A stretch of 64,000 bases of DNA from an uncultured Acidobacteriia bacterium (GTDB lineage Bacteria > Acidobacteriota > Terriglobia > Bryobacterales > Bryobacteraceae), in NCBI GenBank assembly GCA_903900705.1, contig CAIUOG010000054.1, positions 1 to 64,000 on the forward strand, in the 5' to 3' direction. The position numbers were made by a program, and so were the translations under genes. Numbering within the stretch: position 1 is the first letter of the stretch; every line of letters starts with the position of its first letter. The notes under the pieces were generated by a model. That model did no database searches, was not told where the DNA came from, and worked only from the letters and a program-made list of their open reading frames with translations. Shown here piece after piece: positions 60,649 through 64,000 of this stretch.

Positions 60649-61437
60649 CTATGCCGCCGGGCCCGCCAACGGACCGCAGAGATCCCGCAGGAAGCCTTCG
60701 AGTTTGCTGGAATCGGAGTGAATCTGCCGTACAATCGCGCTGCCCACCACCACCGCTTCCACCTTGCCCGCGAGCGACGCCACATGCGCCGGTGTGGAGA
60801 TGCCGAAGCCCATGGCGAGGGGCAGTTTCGTAATGGCGCGCATGCGGTCCACCAGCGGCATGGCGGAGGACGAAATATTGTCCTGCTCGCCGGTGATGCC
60901 GGTGCGCGAAACCAGATAAATGAAGCCGCTCGAATACTCCGCCACCAGTTTCAGGCGTGCGTCCGTACTGGTGGGCGCGGCGAGGAACACCGTATCGAGG
61001 CCCGCGTCTCGCATCACCTTCACGTACTCGCCGGCCTCTTCCACGCTCACGTCCGTCAGCAGGCAGCCGTCAATGCCGGCAGCCTTCGCGTCCTTCGCCA
61101 GACGTTCAAACCCGTAGCGAAGCGCGGGGTTCAGGTAGGTAAAGAGCAGCAGCGGTATCTGCGAGGTCTGCCGGATCTCCGCGGCAATCGCCAGCACCCG
61201 CGCGAGGTTGGTGCCGGCTTTGATGGCGCGGTCGCCCGCCTGCTGAATCACGGGGCCATCGGCAATCGGGTCGGAGAACGGCACGCCGAGTTCAATCAGA
61301 TCCGCTCCGGCCCGTTCCATAGAGGCCACGAAGCCCGCCGTCGATTCCGGATTCGGGTCGCCCGCCGTCAGGTACGCAATCATGCCGGTGCGGTTTTCCG
61401 CCCGGAGCCTTTCAAATAACTGAGCGATGCGGGTCAC
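60649..61437 (-). CDS. trpA: Tryptophan synthase alpha chain
   Basis: Protein of 262 residues that cleaves indole-3-glycerol phosphate to indole, which is channelled to TrpB. The catalytic glutamate is in [19 protein letters not shown] and the catalytic aspartate in [15 protein letters not shown]. Phosphate binding is by [11 protein letters not shown] and VVVGSAIV. The start overlaps the trpB stop by 4 bases, as expected for subunits of one complex. Confidence 0.95.
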   Translation of the reverse strand: MTRIAQLFERLRAENRTGMIAYLTAGDPNPESTAGFVASMERAGADLIELGVPFSDPIADGPVIQQAGDRAIKAGTNLARVLAIAAEIRQTSQIPLLLFTYLNPALRYGFERLAKDAKAAGIDGCLLTDVSVEEAGEYVKVMRDAGLDTVFLAAPTSTDARLKLVAEYSSGFIYLVSRTGITGEQDNISSSAMPLVDRMRAITKLPLAMGFGISTPAHVASLAGKVEAVVVGSAIVRQIHSDSSKLEGFLRDLCGPLAGPAA

Positions 61438-62633
61438 GCCTGGTCCATTTCCTTCAGATTTTCTCTGTAGATGTCGATATCTTTGTCGCCGCGGCCAGAG
61501 AGGTTCACGATGAAAATCTCGCCGGGGTGCTCGGGCGCAATGCGAATCGCCTCCGCCACCGCGTGCGCCGATTCGAGCGCCGGAATAATGCCTTCCGTGC
61601 GACTCAGCGTCACCGCGGCCGCAATCGCCTGGTCGTCCCCGCAGGAGCGATACTCGGCTCGGCCCAGGTCATGCAGCCAGGCATGTTCCGGCCCCACCGA
61701 GGCATAATCCAAGCCGGCCGACACAGAGTGCGTCAGCGCGATCTGCCCATCCTCATCCTGCAGCAGATAGCTGCGTGTCCCCTGCAGCACGCCGGGCGAA
61801 CCGCCGGAGAAGCGCGCCGCGTGCAACCCGAGTTCCGCGCCGCTGCCGCCGGCCTCCACGCCGATCAGTCGCACGCCGTCATCCTCAATAAACGGATGGA
61901 AGAGACCGATCGCGTTGCTGCCGCCGCCCACGCAGGCAATGGCGACATCCGGCAGACGGCCTTCCGCCTCCAGAATCTGCTCGCGCGCTTCCTGGCCGAT
62001 CACGCGATGGAAATCGCGCACCATCGCCGGATAGGGATGCGCGCCCAGGGCCGAACCGAGCAGGTAATGCGTGTGCGAAACGTTCGTCACCCAGTCCCGC
62101 ATGGCTTCGCTGATGGCGTCTTTGAGAGTCCGGCTGCCGGAGGTGACGGGGACAACGGTCGCGCCCAGCAGGCGCATGCGGAAGACGTTGAGGCGCTGCC
62201 GCCGCATGTCTTCCTCGCCCATGTAAACGGTGCAATCGAGCCCGAACAGCGCGCAGACCGTGGCCGTGGCAACGCCATGCTGACCGGCGCCGGTTTCGGC
62301 GATAATCCGCTTCTTCCCCATGCGCCGGGCGAGGAGGGCCTGGCCGAGGCAGTTATTGATCTTGTGCGCGCCGGTGTGCAGCAGATCTTCGCGCTTGATG
62401 TAGATCTTTGCGCCGCCCAGTTGCGCCGATAGCCGTTTGGCAAAGTAAAGCGGCGTGGGGCGGCCCGCGTAGGTCTTCAGCAGGTGATCCAGTTCGGCGT
62501 GAAAGGCCGGGTCCAGCCGGGCCTCCGCGTAGACATTCTGCAGTTCTTCGAGCGGCGACATCAGAACTTCGGGAACGTAACGTCCGCCGTAGGGTCCGAA
62601 ATGCCCCCCTGCATCGGGTTGAGTAGAGATCAT
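61434..62633 (-). CDS. trpB: Tryptophan synthase beta chain
   Basis: PLP enzyme of 399 residues that joins indole and serine to tryptophan. The start [14 protein letters not shown] is typical, the PLP lysine is in [26 protein letters not shown] forms the catalytic loop, and [14 protein letters not shown] binds the PLP phosphate. It is a TrpB1-type sequence, consistent with the adjacent trpA. It overlaps trpF upstream (ATGA) and trpA downstream. Confidence 0.96.
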   Translation of the reverse strand: MISTQPDAGGHFGPYGGRYVPEVLMSPLEELQNVYAEARLDPAFHAELDHLLKTYAGRPTPLYFAKRLSAQLGGAKIYIKREDLLHTGAHKINNCLGQALLARRMGKKRIIAETGAGQHGVATATVCALFGLDCTVYMGEEDMRRQRLNVFRMRLLGATVVPVTSGSRTLKDAISEAMRDWVTNVSHTHYLLGSALGAHPYPAMVRDFHRVIGQEAREQILEAEGRLPDVAIACVGGGSNAIGLFHPFIEDDGVRLIGVEAGGSGAELGLHAARFSGGSPGVLQGTRSYLLQDEDGQIALTHSVSAGLDYASVGPEHAWLHDLGRAEYRSCGDDQAIAAAVTLSRTEGIIPALESAHAVAEAIRIAPEHPGEIFIVNLSGRGDKDIDIYRENLKEMDQA

Positions 62634-63208
62634 TGGTTGAGAGCTGCCTTAATAAACGATTTCATTCGGGCGTGGTCTTTCCGGCCCGGCGAGGCTTCCA
62701 CGCCTGACGCGATATCCACGCCCCAGGGCTGCGCGCTTTCGATTGCCGCCCGCACGTTTTCCGGCGTCAGACCGCCCGCCAGAACCACCGGTTTCGAAAC
62801 CGCGGCCGCCAGCGGCCAGTCGAACGCGCGGCCCGAACCGGGTCCATCGAGCAACAGCGCCTCGGCCGGATAATCGGGGATCGCCGTCATCTCCGGCAGC
62901 ACGCGAAACGCCTTCCAGACCCGGATGCCCTGGCCGGGATGCGCTTCCGGAGTCTCGCTGCCGTGCAACTGAGCGACATCGAGCCCCAGTTCCGCCGTCA
63001 GGTGTTCGATCCGCGCCGGGGCTTCGTCCACGTACACGCCCACCTTCCAGATGTTCGCGGGAACCTCGCCGATCCACTCCGCCAGAGCCTCCGGACGGAC
63101 GGACCGGGGACTTCGGTCATAAAAGATAAACCCCAGCGCCCGCGCGCCGAACTCCACCGCGGCGAGCGCATCCTCGCGATTCGTAATGCCGCAGATCTTC
63201 ACGAACAT
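62630..63208 (-). CDS. trpF: Phosphoribosylanthranilate isomerase
   Basis: TIM-barrel protein of 192 residues. The start [13 protein letters not shown] carries the catalytic cysteine. The family segments [11 protein letters not shown] and [11 protein letters not shown], and the end [18 protein letters not shown] with the catalytic aspartate in this strand, are intact. It isomerises phosphoribosylanthranilate for the TrpC reaction. It shares one base with trpC upstream and overlaps trpB downstream. Confidence 0.95.
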   Translation of the reverse strand: MFVKICGITNREDALAAVEFGARALGFIFYDRSPRSVRPEALAEWIGEVPANIWKVGVYVDEAPARIEHLTAELGLDVAQLHGSETPEAHPGQGIRVWKAFRVLPEMTAIPDYPAEALLLDGPGSGRAFDWPLAAAVSKPVVLAGGLTPENVRAAIESAQPWGVDIASGVEASPGRKDHARMKSFIKAALNQ

Positions 63209-63993
63209 CAGGCCACCAGTTCCCGCAGGGCCCGCGTCGCGTCCCCTGATTTCACCAGATGCTCGCCCACCAGGAACGCGTCAAATCCCGCTGCCATCAG
63301 TTGACGGACGTCGGCGGCATGGAAAATCCCGCTCTCGCTGACCTTCGTGACCCCGGCGGGAATGCGCGGGGCAAGTTCCACGGAGGTATCGAGCGAGACA
63401 TGGAAAGTGCGCAGATCCCGGTTGTTGATGCCGATGATTTCCGCGCCGGACTTCACGGCAAGGTCCACCTCGGCAGCGTCATGCGCTTCCACCAGTGCCG
63501 CCAAGCCGAAACTCGCCGCCAGTTCGCGGTAATCGCGCAGTTGCGCCTCGTCCAGAATCGCGACAATAAGCAAAATCGCGTCCGCGCCGTGGGCCGCCGC
63601 TTCCACCACGTGATACTCGGAAACCGTGAAATCCTTGCGGATCACCGGCAGGGAGCAGGCGGCGCGGGCGGCATGAAGGTCGGCCAGACTGCCCTGAAAG
63701 AAGTCCCGGTCCGTGAGCACGGAAAGCGCCACCGCGCCACCCTGTTCGTAGCGGACGGCGAGTTCGGCCGGCCGGAAGTCTTCCACCAGGACGCCTTTGC
63801 TGGGCGAGGCCTTCTTGATTTCCGAGATCACAGCGGGCCGTTTGGAGCGCAGGGCGGCGGCGAAATCGCGGCGATTGGCGCGCGCGGCTTCGGCCATTTC
63901 GCGCAAAACGGGGAGCGGAACAGAGGCCTCCCGCAGCTCCTCGCGTTTGCGGGAGACAATACGGGCCAGGATGTCCGGTGTCGCGGGGGTCAA
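63208..63993 (-). CDS. trpC: Indole-3-glycerol phosphate synthase
   Basis: TIM-barrel protein of 261 residues that closes the indole ring. The start ILARIVSRKREEL is typical; VISEIKKASPSKG carries the catalytic lysine, LPVIRKDFTVSEYHVVEA and IIGINNRDLRTF follow, and VSESGIF and FLVGEHLVKSGD bind phosphate. The start is TTG at 63991-63993, because a TGA lies in frame two codons upstream. It is the first gene of this operon inside the window; further trp genes may lie beyond the edge. Confidence 0.93.
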   Translation of the reverse strand: MTPATPDILARIVSRKREELREASVPLPVLREMAEAARANRRDFAAALRSKRPAVISEIKKASPSKGVLVEDFRPAELAVRYEQGGAVALSVLTDRDFFQGSLADLHAARAACSLPVIRKDFTVSEYHVVEAAAHGADAILLIVAILDEAQLRDYRELAASFGLAALVEAHDAAEVDLAVKSGAEIIGINNRDLRTFHVSLDTSVELAPRIPAGVTKVSESGIFHAADVRQLMAAGFDAFLVGEHLVKSGDATRALRELVA

Positions 63994-64000
63994 AATTCAT

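Overview
The window looks like a chromosomal segment of an Acidobacteriota member, most likely of the Solibacter/Bryobacter type. Coding DNA is dense and GC-rich. The lineage call rests on a Tricorn-type protease, a roughly 1,100-residue TonB-dependent receptor with an N-terminal carboxypeptidase-regulatory-like domain, a remnant of the acidobacterial TIGR03435 family, and many exported amidohydrolases and esterases. The call is inference from gene content; there is no rRNA or tRNA gene in the window. I saw no IS element and no CRISPR array.

Layout. 1-3.9 kb: edge of a GyrI-like gene, then exported CE15 and SGNH esterases, a small SrpA-type catalase and a broken sugar-epimerase remnant. 4.0-10.2 kb: a lysine riboswitch followed by a compact lysine operon (M20 desuccinylase-like gene, asd, lysC, dapB, dapA, dapD). 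10.2-24.7 kb: envelope and secretome genes (Tricorn protease, TonB receptor, two amidohydrolases, a GntP permease, a DUF362 protein, an epimerase and small exported proteins). 24.8-32.1 kb: a partner-switching signalling cassette of three SpoIIE/PP2C phosphatases, a STAS antagonist and an HATPase anti-sigma factor; the middle phosphatase has lost several catalytic motifs. 32.1-46.6 kb: housekeeping genes (aspS, hisS, an OPT transporter, yqeY, a class V aminotransferase with serA, lon, pheA, ubiX). 46.6-49.9 kb: genes of little-known function, including an XRE/S24-like regulator preceded by a strong promoter and a nested inverted repeat, and a 36-residue exported peptide. 49.9-55.7 kb: an NAD-binding protein, an NHL-propeller protein, a phosphohexomutase, an amidohydrolase and glpD. 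55.7-58.4 kb: a foreign-looking restriction-modification island (vsr, m5C methyltransferase, Eco29kI-like nuclease) beside a TIGR03435 remnant. 58.5-64 kb: an aromatic amino acid operon on the minus strand (trpC-trpF-trpB-trpA, chorismate mutase, DAHP synthase, tyrA).

How the parts fit. The lysine and aromatic operons are tightly overlapped and probably co-translated. The phosphatase/STAS/HATPase set has the parts of an RsbU-RsbV-RsbW-type partner switch, but no sigma factor lies next to it. Alternative start codons are frequent (TTG for dapD, the 21.4 kb amidohydrolase, vsr, trpC and probably the phosphohexomutase; CTG for ubiX).
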